From: Fimenecus sp052298855 | GTDB lineage: Bacteria > Bacillota > Clostridia > Oscillospirales > Acutalibacteraceae | Direction of reading: 5' to 3' | Assembly: GCA_052298855.1 (NCBI GenBank) | Contig: DAVZXP010000003.1 | Location: forward strand, 1 to 64,000 | DNA length: 64,000 bases | Part shown: positions 7,063 through 14,984 of the stretch, piece after piece | Numbering within the stretch: the first letter of the stretch is position 1 | Layout: each line of letters opens with the position of its first letter | The notes under the pieces: model-generated | What the model saw: the letters and a program-made list of their open reading frames with translations, nothing else | Databases searched by the model: none | Told to the model about the DNA's origin: nothing | Translations under genes and position numbers: made by a program

Positions 7063-8418
7063 TCAGTTTTTAAGGCTCTGCAACGGAGCAGGAATTCTGC
7101 CGCCTCTTGAAATGAATTTAGCCGGAGAAGCGGTGCTGACCTTCATAATCGGAGAAACACCGAACAGACCGCCGAACTCAACTTCCTCGCCGTCCTTCTT
7201 TCCGATAGCGGGGATAACTCTGACTGCAGTTGTCTTGGAGTTTACCATACCGATAGCCGCTTCGTCGGCAATGATAGCCGAAATAACCTCTGCCGAGGTG
7301 TCGCCGGGTATTGCAATCATATCAAGACCGACAGAGCAAACAGCCGTCATAGCCTCAAGCTTTTCAATCGAAAGCACCTTACTTCTTGCGGCGTCAATCA
7401 TACCTGCGTCCTCGGAAACGGGGATAAATGCGCCCGAAAGTCCGCCTACGTGTGAAGAAGCCATAACTCCGCCCTTTTTAACTGCGTCATTGAGAAGTGC
7501 CAAGCAAGCAGTCGTACCGCAAGCGCCGCACTGTTCAAGTCCCATTTCTTCAAGTATATGGGCAACGGAGTCGCCGACAGCAGGTGTGGGTGCCAAAGAC
7601 AGGTCAACAATTCCGAACGGAACATTGAGCCTTTCCGAAGCAACCTTTGCAACGAGCTGACCGACTCTTGTGATTTTGAAGGCGGTCTTTTTAACCGTAT
7701 CCGCAACCTCTGTAATATCGGCGTCGGGAATTTTAGAAAGAGCCGCACGCACAACGCCCGGACCCGAAACACCGACGTTTATTACGCTGTCGGGCTCGCC
7801 TGCGCCGTGGAATGCGCCTGCCATAAAGGGGTTATCGTCGGGAGCGTTACAGAAAATTACAAGCTTTGACGGACCTACAAGTCCCTTGTCAACCGTTTTC
7901 TCCGCCGACTCCTTGACAATCTGTCCCATAAGTCTTACGGCGTCCATATTGATACCTGCTTTTGTAGAGCCGATATTTACGCTCGAACAAATCCTATCCG
8001 TTACGGCAAGAGCCTCGGGGATACTTCTGATAAGTCTTTCGTCGCCTGCGGCAAAGCCCTTTTGAACAAGAGCCGAATAACCGCCGAGGAAGTTTACGCC
8101 TACCTCTTTAGCCGCTTTATCAAGCACCTTTGCATATTTTACGGGGTCGCCTCCGCTTGCGGCGCTAATCATTGCAATAGGAGTAACGGAAATCCTCTTG
8201 TTGATAATCGGAATACCGTACTCTCTTTCGATATTTTCGCCCGTCTTAACGAGGTTTTCGGCTCTTTTGCAAATCTTGTCATAAATCTTATCACAAGCCC
8301 TGTCAATATCCGAGTCGGCACAGTCAAGAAGCGAAATACCCATTGTGATAGTACGAATATCGAGGTTTTCCTCTTGAATCATATTTATAGTTTCGAGTAT
8401 ATCGTGAGTATTTATCAT
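7063..8418 (-). CDS. UPF0210 (DUF711, PFL family) protein
   Basis: 451 residues of a conserved cytoplasmic family of unknown function, recognised by the N-terminal block around DIRTITMGISLLDCAD and by ISAASGGDPVKYAKVLD. The family is normally encoded next to a short ACT-domain protein, as here: the ACT gene ends 31 bp upstream. The product contains conserved Cys-rich segments near residue 295 (CGACGTTAC). The fold is related to glycyl-radical-like barrels in some predictions, but I cannot verify this. ACT pairing suggests amino-acid-responsive regulation of an enzyme, which is inference. Confidence 0.9.
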   Translation of the reverse strand: MINTHDILETINMIQEENLDIRTITMGISLLDCADSDIDRACDKIYDKICKRAENLVKTGENIEREYGIPIINKRISVTPIAMISAASGGDPVKYAKVLDKAAKEVGVNFLGGYSALVQKGFAAGDERLIRSIPEALAVTDRICSSVNIGSTKAGINMDAVRLMGQIVKESAEKTVDKGLVGPSKLVIFCNAPDDNPFMAGAFHGAGEPDSVINVGVSGPGVVRAALSKIPDADITEVADTVKKTAFKITRVGQLVAKVASERLNVPFGIVDLSLAPTPAVGDSVAHILEEMGLEQCGACGTTACLALLNDAVKKGGVMASSHVGGLSGAFIPVSEDAGMIDAARSKVLSIEKLEAMTAVCSVGLDMIAIPGDTSAEVISAIIADEAAIGMVNSKTTAVRVIPAIGKKDGEEVEFGGLFGVSPIMKVSTASPAKFISRGGRIPAPLQSLKN

Positions 8419-8449
8419 TATATAATATGTCCTTTCAGCTTAATAAGGA

Positions 8450-8719
8450 TTATATTCTGTGCATGGAGTTGAAAATATCCTCATGCATAACGTTGATTTT
8501 AAGCGCCTTATTCTCACCGAGCTTTTCAGCCTCATCTGCGAAAGCGGTAAACTCAACATTGCACTTTGAAACGTCAACGAGCATAATCATACAGAACATT
8601 TCCTGCAAAATCGACTGTGAAACCTCAATTATATTGACCTCATGCTTTGCACAAAGCTCCGAAACGCTTGCGAGTATTCCTACGGTGTCTTTTCCGACAA
8701 CTGTTATAATAGAACGCAT
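8450..8719 (-). CDS. ACT domain protein, UPF0237 family
   Basis: An 89-residue single ACT domain with the pattern VVGKDTVGILASVSELCAKHEVNI, the typical ligand-binding first strand and helix. ACT domains bind amino acids and often regulate a partner enzyme. The partner here is very likely the UPF0210 protein encoded directly downstream, a pairing conserved across Firmicutes. The start is fixed by GGAGGT 8 nt upstream of ATG 8719. Confidence 0.9.
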   Translation of the reverse strand: MRSIITVVGKDTVGILASVSELCAKHEVNIIEVSQSILQEMFCMIMLVDVSKCNVEFTAFADEAEKLGENKALKINVMHEDIFNSMHRI

Positions 8720-8866
8720 AAAAAGTTACCTCCAAAATTATATGTAAACATTTTATCACATTTTGGCGATAAATAGTATATAAAATTCACTTTTTTTCAA
8801 AAAATGATGTAATATCCTCAAAAATATGGTATATTAGGTAATATATTAAAAAGGAAGAGCCGATAT

Positions 8867-9742
8867 ATGAAAGTTAAAGCCGCAGCAAAAATAAATCTTA
8901 TGCTTGATGTCGTCGGAGTTTTACCCAACGGCTATCACAGTCTTTATATGATTATGCAGTCGGTTGACTGCTATGACTATGTCAGAGTTGACAGGTCTGA
9001 AGAGTCGGGCATAAAAATAATAACCGCCGATCCCCGTGTTCCGACGGATGAAAAGAATATTGCCTACAAGGCGGCAAAGGCTTTTTTCGACAAAACGGAT
9101 ATTTTTGAGAACAACGGCATTGAAATAGAAATTGAAAAGCATATTCCGATGGCGGCAGGTCTTGCAGGCGGAAGTGCGGACGGTGCAGGCGTTATTTTTG
9201 CGCTCGACAAGTTATTTGACACAAAGCTTTCCACATTTGAACTGTGTGAAATAGGCGAAAAAGTCGGTGCCGATGTTCCGTTTTCAATTCACGGCGGAAC
9301 GGCATTGTGTACCGATATAGGCTCGGTTATCGCTCCGCTTCCCGATTTGGATAACTGTTATGTTTTAATCTGCAAGCCGCCCGTTGATGTATCGACGCTC
9401 GGTGCGTACAAGCTCATTGACGAGGCAAGGCGGCTTCGCCACGGCGACAGATGCGGTATGCTCTACGCTATGAAGCACAACGACAGAGAGCTTATGTATA
9501 AAAAGGCTATGAACGTGTTTGAGCAGGTAATCGAAGTGCCTCAAAGACCGTATCTTAAAGCGTTTATGAAAAAGCACGGCGCAAAAATGTCCATGATGAG
9601 TGGCTCGGGTGCGGCAATTTACGGCGTATTCGAGGATAAAGAAAGTGCCGAAAGGTGCTTTGAGGAATTGAAGAAGAAGTATGATGAGGTATTTTTGACA
9701 GTACCGTGTAAGAAATCGGTCGAGGAGGTTTTTGACAGATGA
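8867..9742 (+). CDS. ispE: 4-diphosphocytidyl-2-C-methyl-D-erythritol kinase
   Basis: GHMP kinase of the MEP route to isoprenoids. It phosphorylates the 2-OH of CDP-methylerythritol. The first GHMP motif is KAAAKINLMLDV. The ATP-binding loop PMAAGLAGGSADGAG is at residues 94-108. The third motif, KMSMMSGSGAAIYGVF, is near the C-terminus. Its 291 residues are normal. It is preceded by AAGGAAG and its stop overlaps the start of an Rrf2-family regulator (ATGA), so the two are translationally coupled, an uncommon pairing. Confidence 0.93.
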   Translation: MKVKAAAKINLMLDVVGVLPNGYHSLYMIMQSVDCYDYVRVDRSEESGIKIITADPRVPTDEKNIAYKAAKAFFDKTDIFENNGIEIEIEKHIPMAAGLAGGSADGAGVIFALDKLFDTKLSTFELCEIGEKVGADVPFSIHGGTALCTDIGSVIAPLPDLDNCYVLICKPPVDVSTLGAYKLIDEARRLRHGDRCGMLYAMKHNDRELMYKKAMNVFEQVIEVPQRPYLKAFMKKHGAKMSMMSGSGAAIYGVFEDKESAERCFEELKKKYDEVFLTVPCKKSVEEVFDR

Positions 9743-10176
9743 AATATTCAACAAAAAGCAGATATGCTCTGCGATTGATGGTCGATTTAACCCTCCACGG
9801 CAACGGCGACTACATTGCGTTAAAGGATATATCCGAAAGGCAGAATATCTCGGTTAAATATCTTGAACAGATAGTGTCGGTGCTCGGCAAGGCAGGAATG
9901 TTGAAAAGCGTCAGAGGACCGCAGGGCGGCTACAAGCTGGCAAAAGACCCGTCAGAGTACACGGCAGGCGACATTTTGAGGATAACCGAGGGAAATCTTG
10001 CCCCCATCCCCTGTCTCGAAAACGAGGAAAACGACTGCGACAGAATTTCTCAATGCGCAACCCTTGATTTTTGGAAAGGGCTTTATGATACGGTCAATAA
10101 CTATGTTGACGGTATAACCCTCCAAGAGCTCGCCGAAAGGTTTAAGCTGAAAAGCTCAATAGATTTTATTATATGA
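9739..10176 (+). CDS. Rrf2-family regulator with IscR-like cysteines
   Basis: 145 residues. An N-terminal winged helix (STKSRYALRLMVDL; ISVKYLEQI; SVRGPQGGYKLA) is typical of Rrf2 proteins. Three cysteines at 92, 100 and 106 nearly match the spacing of the 2Fe-2S ligands in IscR (92, 98, 104 in E. coli, from memory), so it may hold a cluster. Firmicute relatives include CymR, the cysteine repressor, which lacks this triad. It overlaps the ispE stop by 4 bp. Candidate targets are Fe-S or sulfur genes, and the metY-cysK promoter is in this window, but no operator can be proven. Confidence 0.88.
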   Translation: MKYSTKSRYALRLMVDLTLHGNGDYIALKDISERQNISVKYLEQIVSVLGKAGMLKSVRGPQGGYKLAKDPSEYTAGDILRITEGNLAPIPCLENEENDCDRISQCATLDFWKGLYDTVNNYVDGITLQELAERFKLKSSIDFII

Positions 10177-10177
10177 C

Positions 10178-10207
10178 AAAAGCTCCTCTTGTTTAGAGGA
10201 GCTTTCT
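10178..10207 (+). terminator. Terminator of ispE-rrf2
   Basis: AAAGCTCCTCT and AGAGGAGCTTT form an 11-bp stem around a 5-nt loop just past the Rrf2 stop codon, followed by CTT. Confidence 0.85.
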
Positions 10208-10583
10208 TACAAGTGGGGCTGTTCGAAATCCGCAAAAGTTGAGGCTTCGTATGGAGTGATAAATTATATCCTACGGTGTAGGGCAACGTATGCTGCCGCC
10301 GTCAGATTGTCGCTGATAAATGACAATTCACGGCTGAAAGCAATATATAAATCCGCAAAAGTTGGTAGCGACAGTGAGCCGTCGAGAGGGCGTTTACAAC
10401 CGAACAGGCGAGCCGAGCGTGATTTTTGCGGAAAAGGAGGAGTTGCATAGCGAGTGAGAGACAGCCAAAGGCTGTTGCGAACGATACGGTGCAAACGACG
10501 ATGTACCGTAGGGGCGAACTGTGTTCGCCCGTTTTTTGTTTGCTGTGAATTGGCGGGCGACCGCAAATGTTTTCAAATTTGAT
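10208..10583. repeat. Repeat island: units D and truncated A
   Basis: Gene-free. The stretch 10430-10503 (unit D: GGAAAAGGAGG...GCAAACGACGA) reappears in opposite orientation at 28912-28990. At 10505-10565 is unit A whose right arm breaks off after GGGCGACCGC. Short open frames here are chance products of repeats. Confidence 0.7.
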
Positions 10584-10732
10584 GAAACACAGGCTCCCTC
10601 TGACGAGGGAGCTGTTGAGCGTAGCGAAACTGAGGGAGAGAAAGCAATAAAAATCAAACTTTCATTATCTCTCCCTCAGTCATTTTTCTTCGAAAAATGA
10701 CAGCTCCCTCGTCAGAGGGAGCCTTAAGTTTC
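10584..10732. repeat. 149-bp imperfect inverted repeat (MITE-like)
   Basis: The ends GAAAC...GGCTCCCTC and GAGGGAGCC...GTTTC are inverted, and a second inverted pair (CTGAGGGAGA and TCTCCCTCAG) is nested inside. The arms themselves contain CTCCCTC-TGAC-GAGGGAG hairpins. No transposase frame is present. The size and structure resemble a miniature non-autonomous element. A related fragment (GGCTTCCTTG...GGGAGGCT) occurs near 2956. Confidence 0.7.
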
Positions 10733-10786
10733 GTCTGCATTTCAATTTAATAGCAGCCGATAACCGCATATATCCGTTAATTTTCT

Positions 10787-11020
10787 CGGCGGCAGCAAGC
10801 CACCGCCGTCAAATCACAACAAATCAACGGGTACAAACAATTATATTTTTATATTATACCGTAGGGGCGAACTGTGTTCGCCCGTTTTTTGTTTGCTGTG
10901 AATTGGCGGGCGACCGCAGGTCGCCCCTACGGTTGCATATATTTTCAATTTGCTAACAACCGTTAGCCGTTATATATCCGTTAATTTTCTCGGCGGGAGC
11001 AAGCCCCCGCCCTACCGTGA
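10787..11020. repeat. Repeat island: units C, A, C
   Basis: Unit C at 10787-10809, unit A at 10859-10932 (left arm GGGCGAAC type, right arm GGGCGACC type), then the conserved linker and unit C at 10991-11019. It sits between the convergent Rrf2 gene and tRNA-Thr. Confidence 0.8.
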
Positions 11021-11044
11021 AAAATCAAATTATTCCGTGCAAAA

Positions 11045-11072
11045 CAAAAAAGCTAAGTCCGAGGACTTAGCC
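11045..11072 (-). terminator. Terminator of tRNA-Thr
   Basis: On the minus strand GCTAAGTCC-TC-GGACTTAGC is followed by a run of T. It begins a few bases beyond the tRNA CCA end. Confidence 0.9.
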
Positions 11073-11076
11073 TTTT

Positions 11077-11152
11077 TGGAGCTGCTAGGCAGACTCGAAC
11101 TGCCGACCTCATCCTTACCAAGGATGTGCTCTACCACCTGAGCCATAGCAGC
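11077..11152 (-). tRNA. tRNA-Thr (anticodon GGT)
   Basis: 76-nt cloverleaf. The acceptor stem GCTGCTA/TAGCAGC is followed by T and an encoded CCA. The D arm is GCTC/GAGC, the anticodon stem CATCC/GGATG encloses the loop TTGGTAA (anticodon GGT, reading ACC and ACU), and the T arm GGCAG/CTGCC encloses TTCGAGT. It stands alone between its own promoter and a terminator. No integrated element adjoins its 3' end. Confidence 0.97.
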
Positions 11153-11172
11153 GTATTTAACAACGCTAAAGT

Positions 11173-11202
11173 ATTATACACATTTTACCCTATGTTTGTC
11201 AA
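11173..11202 (-). promoter_or_regulatory. Promoter of tRNA-Thr
   Basis: Minus strand TTGACA, 18-bp spacer, TATAAT, about 20 bp upstream of the tRNA 5' end; both hexamers are perfect. Confidence 0.85.
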
Positions 11203-11218
11203 CTGTTATTTTATAAAA

Positions 11219-11252
11219 GGCGGTATGAATTGCGTTTTTTGTTCATACCGCC
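11219..11252 (-). terminator. Terminator of the lipid kinase operon
   Basis: GGCGGTATGAA and TTCATACCGCC form an 11-bp stem, with TTTTAT following on the minus strand. It lies 9 bp past the kinase stop codon. Confidence 0.85.
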
Positions 11253-11260
11253 TCATTTTA

Positions 11261-12196
11261 TCAAAGCTCGCCTTTAGCCTTTCTTTCAAGATAATCCGAG
11301 GTTGTGGGGATTACAAGATTTGCCGCACCCTCAAGTATTTCAAAGGTTGCCTCGGTAACATACTGACATTCGCCGTCAACATTTACCGCCGCAGGCTCCT
11401 TGCTTTCGATGTGCATTTTCTTGCCTCTTAAAAAGTTTGTGAAATCCCAGCCTAAATGCTGGCCGTTCTTGTACTGATTTACAAGTCCTGCAAGCTTTAA
11501 TCGGCTGACTGTATTCTCAACTATAATACAATCGAGCAAGCCGTCGTCGGGTATCGCTTTCGGTGCGCCCATATATCCGCCGCCGTACCAACGGGAATTG
11601 GCACAGAGTGAAAAGAGCATTTTGCCCTCAAAAGTCTTGTCGTCGTCAACGGTAACCTTAAAATACGAATTAAGGCGTTTTGCAAGGCAATAGAAAAGTG
11701 CCACGGTGTATGCCGCTTCACCGTTTACGCCCGGTATTTTCTTCATATCCGCCTGTTTTGCGCATATTTCGGCATCAAGACCCATAGAGCATTGGTTGAT
11801 TGCAACCCTGTCCCCTGCTTTTATAAGGTCGAATTTTGTAACCGTGCCGTTTACCTGTGCGTCGATATTGATAAGCTTTTCTTTGTTGCCTAAAATTCTG
11901 ACAAAATCGTTGCCCGAGCCAAGCGGAATTACGGCAACCTGCGTGTTCGGATACTCATAAGAGCCGTTTACAACCTCATAGAGCGTACCGTCGCCGCCAC
12001 AGGCGTAAAATCTTATTTCCTCGCCTGTCTGAGCCAGCTTTTTGACATAGCTCATACCGTCGCCGCAGGCTTTGGTAACATAAACCTCTGCGTCAAGCTC
12101 GGGGTGATTTTTTATGTACTGTTCAACCGTTGGAATGAATTTTTTTACCTTAACACCCTTACCGCTGGTAGGGTTAACAATAAAAATATGCTTCAT
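11261..12196 (-). CDS. Diacylglycerol kinase-family lipid kinase (DagK/YegS type)
   Basis: 311 residues with the NAD-kinase-like catalytic N-domain. Visible are the start MKHIFIVNPTSGKG, the nucleotide-binding ACGGDGTLYEVVNG near residue 68-80, and PLGSGNDF near residue 96. The C-terminal beta domain follows. The family phosphorylates diacylglycerol (DgkB) or related lipids at the membrane face, recycling lipids from lipoteichoic acid synthesis; the exact substrate cannot be told from sequence. It follows the RNA methyltransferase gene by 13 bp and shares its transcript. Confidence 0.9.
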   Translation of the reverse strand: MKHIFIVNPTSGKGVKVKKFIPTVEQYIKNHPELDAEVYVTKACGDGMSYVKKLAQTGEEIRFYACGGDGTLYEVVNGSYEYPNTQVAVIPLGSGNDFVRILGNKEKLINIDAQVNGTVTKFDLIKAGDRVAINQCSMGLDAEICAKQADMKKIPGVNGEAAYTVALFYCLAKRLNSYFKVTVDDDKTFEGKMLFSLCANSRWYGGGYMGAPKAIPDDGLLDCIIVENTVSRLKLAGLVNQYKNGQHLGWDFTNFLRGKKMHIESKEPAAVNVDGECQYVTEATFEILEGAANLVIPTTSDYLERKAKGEL

Positions 12197-12209
12197 TTTA
12201 CGCCTCCGC

Positions 12210-13325
12210 CTATTTGAAATACATATACATTTGACATTTAATCATACCGTTGTAAAGCTTTCTGCGCTTATCGGCTTTCCTTGCAAACAAATCCTCAAAG
12301 TCCTCCGACGGACTGATAATCGAATAGCTGAATCCGTGCTTTTTCGGGAATACTCTTCCCATTGTTTTAATGATTTCACTGACCTGACCCTGTGACAACA
12401 TTCTCTCGCCGTAAGGGGGATTGCAAATAACCGTTCCCCTCTCGGTAACGGGCTTGAAATCCTTTAGGTCGGCACGGCGAAGCTCGATATAATCGGAAAC
12501 TCCTGCTCTCATTGCGTTCTGACGTGCAATTTCAAGTGCGTTGCGGTCAATATCCGAGCCGTATGCCCTAAAGTCGCTTTCGTGAATTTCAAGGCTTCTT
12601 GCAAGCTCTCTCTCCCTATCCCAAACAGAAAAGTCAATCTGCTCAAAGCGTTCGGCGGAGAAATGCCTTTTAACGCCGGGAGCTATGTTGTGAACGAGCA
12701 TTGCGCCCTCGATAAGAATTGTTCCCGAGCCGCACATTGGGTCATAAAGCGTGTGATACGGACGAAGTCTCGAAAGACTGCACATTGCCGCCGCAAGCGT
12801 TTCTTTAAGCGGTGCGTCGTTTGCAACAGGTCGGTAGCCTCTCTTATGAAGTCCTGCGCCCGTGGTGTCTATCATCAAAGTAACCTTATTTTTGATTATG
12901 GAAAACTCGATTTGATGCCTTGCGCCTGTTTCCTCAAACCAATCAATATTGTAAACGCTCTTTAATCTCTCGACAACAGCCTTTTTAATAATAGACTGAC
13001 AGTCGCTCACGCTGAAAAGGTCGGAATTGACGGAAAAGCCCTTTACGGGGAACTCGTCATATTCCGAAATCCACTTTTCCCACGGCAATTTCTTCGTTCC
13101 CTGAAACAAATCCTCGAAGCTGTGAGCCTCGAAAGAACCGAGATTTATGTAAATACGCTCGGAAAACCTTGAGCGTATATTTGCCCTTGCCAATATATTT
13201 TCGTCGCCTGAAAAAAAGACCCTGCCGTTCTCGGCAGTTACATTTTGGGCATCCATTTTTTTAAGCTCGTCTGCAACAAGGCTTTCCAAGCCAAAGATAC
13301 AGGGAGCAACCATATTTATCTGCAT
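12210..13325 (-). CDS. THUMP-domain class I SAM-dependent RNA methyltransferase
   Basis: 371 residues. The N-terminal THUMP region binds RNA. The C-terminal Rossmann methyltransferase carries the SAM loop LYDPMCGSGTILIEGA near residue 190 and the catalytic NPPYGER motif of base N-methyltransferases. It matches the COG0116 group (RlmL N2-G2445 type, YpsC in Bacillus). The rRNA target cannot be fixed here. Preceded by a good promoter (TTGATT-17-TATAAT), it leads a two-gene unit with the lipid kinase. Confidence 0.9.
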   Translation of the reverse strand: MQINMVAPCIFGLESLVADELKKMDAQNVTAENGRVFFSGDENILARANIRSRFSERIYINLGSFEAHSFEDLFQGTKKLPWEKWISEYDEFPVKGFSVNSDLFSVSDCQSIIKKAVVERLKSVYNIDWFEETGARHQIEFSIIKNKVTLMIDTTGAGLHKRGYRPVANDAPLKETLAAAMCSLSRLRPYHTLYDPMCGSGTILIEGAMLVHNIAPGVKRHFSAERFEQIDFSVWDRERELARSLEIHESDFRAYGSDIDRNALEIARQNAMRAGVSDYIELRRADLKDFKPVTERGTVICNPPYGERMLSQGQVSEIIKTMGRVFPKKHGFSYSIISPSEDFEDLFARKADKRRKLYNGMIKCQMYMYFK

Positions 13326-13353
13326 AAAATTGTTTCCTTTGACAGTTTTATAT

Positions 13354-13382
13354 ATTATATAATTTTATTTGATAAAAATCAA
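13354..13382 (-). promoter_or_regulatory. Promoter of the RNA methyltransferase gene
   Basis: Minus strand TTGATT, 17 bp, TATAAT, about 30 bp from the start codon. The rest of the 330-bp spacer up to 13656 is A+T-rich with no further gene or clear motif. Confidence 0.65.
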
Positions 13383-13656
13383 CAATATTCTATTAGAAAT
13401 CTTTTTCGTTTTCACTAAGGAATGTTCAAAACTCAAGCAAGCTTTATATTTTAATCGGCGAAAACTCAAATTTTGCGTGCTATTAAAAATAAAATAAATA
13501 AATTAAAAATATATATCCTTCTAACATAAGAATATATGTTTAATTGCAGTCAAAAGCTGATTATAAAAATTTATTTTTTGATTTTTGCAAAAATGTAACG
13601 CTTTTTGGTTTACATCATACCCCTGTTATAACTATTTATAGAAGGGAGATGATCGG

Positions 13657-13998
13657 TTGAAAAAAAGTGAAGTTTGGTATCCGTATTTGAATTTTGCCGT
13701 TTGCCCGAAATGCTTTTTTACCGACAGAAAATTTACCGCACTTTCCTCAAACGCAAGGCTGCTTTATATATTTCTCTTTGACCGGACAAGGCTTTCGGCT
13801 AAAAACGGGCTTTGCGATACGGACGATGAAGTATTCGTCTTTTGCACGGTTGAAACGGCGTGTGAGATATTAAATTGCAGTCACAACACGGCGATTAAGA
13901 CGTTCAAGGAGCTTGAAATCGCACAGCTTTTGCACCGAGCCCGCACAGGCGTTATGAGAACATACAAAATATATCTTACAAATCCGTACGATTTTTAG
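13657..13998 (+). CDS. RepA N-terminal-domain-like DNA-binding protein
   Basis: 113 residues resembling the winged-helix N-terminal domain of plasmid replication initiator RepA_N (Pfam PF06970, from memory). Recognisable parts are the start ...WYPYLNFAVCPKCFF, then LSSNARLLYIFLFDRTRLS and the recognition helix around CEILNCSHNTAIKTFKELE. The usual C-terminal half is absent and there are no plasmid genes nearby. The start is TTG at 13657, chosen because GGGAG lies 8 nt upstream; the ATG at 13649 runs into a stop after three codons. It could be a domesticated regulator or a remnant of an old element. Confidence 0.7.
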   Translation: MKKSEVWYPYLNFAVCPKCFFTDRKFTALSSNARLLYIFLFDRTRLSAKNGLCDTDDEVFVFCTVETACEILNCSHNTAIKTFKELEIAQLLHRARTGVMRTYKIYLTNPYDF

Positions 13999-14002
13999 GA
14001 AA

Positions 14003-14032
14003 AGAAAAAAGGCAAGAATTACTTCTTGCCTT
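14003..14032. terminator. Bidirectional terminator between repA-like gene and rpmA
   Basis: AAGGCAAGAA and TTCTTGCCTT form a 10-bp stem around a 4-nt loop. A-rich sequence on the left gives a T run for the minus strand. It serves the convergent genes on both sides. Confidence 0.85.
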
Positions 14033-14050
14033 GACTCCATAGGATAAAAA

Positions 14051-14335
14051 TTACTGCTCAACAGCGTAAACGCTAACCTTTTTGCGGTTCTTATCCATTC
14101 TCTCAAATCTAACTGTACCGTCGATCTTTGCGTAAAGTGTATCATCAGAGCCTTTACCTACATTCTCGCCGGGATGGATGTGAGTACCACGCTGTCTTAC
14201 AAGGATGTTGCCTGCAAGAACGAACTGACCGTCTGCACGCTTAACGCCAAGACGCTTTGACTCTGAGTCTCTGCCGTTCTTTGTAGAACCCATACCTTTT
14301 TTATGAGCGAACAACTGAATGTTTATTTTAAGCAT
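14051..14335 (-). CDS. rpmA: Ribosomal protein L27 (bL27, with cleavable N-extension)
   Basis: 94 residues of the 50S subunit protein that reaches the peptidyl-transferase centre. It starts MLKINIQLF before AHKKGMGS, the Firmicute form in which the first nine residues are removed after Phe by the protease Prp to expose the functional N-terminus. The rest (GRDSESKRLGVKRADGQ; RQRGTHIHPGENVG) is standard. It shares its first base with the end of the prp gene, the expected rplU-prp-rpmA order. Confidence 0.97.
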   Translation of the reverse strand: MLKINIQLFAHKKGMGSTKNGRDSESKRLGVKRADGQFVLAGNILVRQRGTHIHPGENVGKGSDDTLYAKIDGTVRFERMDKNRKKVSVYAVEQ

Positions 14336-14658
14336 TATTTAGCACCTCTTTCGATTTTAATAAAATTCGGATACATTTTTTCAAGCTCTGTCATATGAAG
14401 CAGAAAGCCCGATAAAATGTCTTTTGATTTTTCGGCGTCGGCGTCGTTCAAGCGAAGCTCAATTAAACCGTCGCTTTCGGAAAGTGTGTCGGGGGTTACT
14501 TTTATAATTTCCGTTATTGTGTTAGCCGTCATATAAACGGCGGAGGAAACACTTGCGCAAACTATATCCTCACCCTGACTTGCATATCCCGAATGACCTT
14601 TAACCGAGAAGCCTGTAACACAGTCGTCTGCACCGAAAGTGAATTTTGCTCTTATCAT
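14335..14658 (-). CDS. prp: Ribosomal-processing cysteine protease Prp
   Basis: 107 residues (YsxB family). The catalytic dyad is visible as His22 in GHSGYASQGEDIVCA and Cys34, the positions known for the staphylococcal enzyme. It removes the N-terminal extension of L27, encoded by the next gene, and is essential for ribosome function in Firmicutes that carry the extension. It is translated from the rplU-prp-rpmA transcript, 9 bp after rplU. Confidence 0.95.
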   Translation of the reverse strand: MIRAKFTFGADDCVTGFSVKGHSGYASQGEDIVCASVSSAVYMTANTITEIIKVTPDTLSESDGLIELRLNDADAEKSKDILSGFLLHMTELEKMYPNFIKIERGAK

Positions 14659-14667
14659 AGAATGAAA

Positions 14668-14979
14668 TTAAGCGTTGATACCGGTAATCTCAACCTTAGT
14701 ATAGGGCTGACGATGACCTTTCTTGCGTTTTTCATTCTTCTTGCACTTGTAAGTAAATACTGTGATTTTCTTACCCTTGCCTGTCTTGAGTGCTTTGCCT
14801 GATACAGTTGCGCCCTCTACATACGGAGCACCTACCTTGATACCGTCGTCAGCACCAACTGCAAGAACCTTGTCGAAGGTTACTTCAGCATTGTCTTCTG
14901 CGTCAAGCTTTTCAATATAGATAACGTCGCCGTTCTCTACCTTGTACTGCTTACCGCCGGTTACGATGATTGCGTACAT
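14668..14979 (-). CDS. rplU: Ribosomal protein L21 (bL21)
   Basis: 103 residues, standard length. The start MYAIIVTGGKQYKVENGDVIYIEKL and the end KKGHRQPYTKVEITGI are characteristic. A large-subunit protein binding 23S rRNA. First gene of rplU-prp-rpmA, preceded by the conserved L21 leader RNA through which the operon is probably controlled by L21 itself. Confidence 0.97.
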   Translation of the reverse strand: MYAIIVTGGKQYKVENGDVIYIEKLDAEDNAEVTFDKVLAVGADDGIKVGAPYVEGATVSGKALKTGKGKKITVFTYKCKKNEKRKKGHRQPYTKVEITGINA

Positions 14980-14984
14980 TTTTT

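Noticed and set aside
10208..11020. Repeated units suggesting a CRISPR array, and open frames of 60-100 codons within them
   Set aside because: Spacing is irregular, the units are different long palindromes with no unique spacers of constant size, no cas genes are near, and the frames arise from GC-rich repeats without binding sites or domains.
11077..11152. tRNA-Thr as an integration site
   Set aside because: No integrase, no repeated 3' tRNA segment nearby, and the neighbours are housekeeping genes and intergenic repeats.
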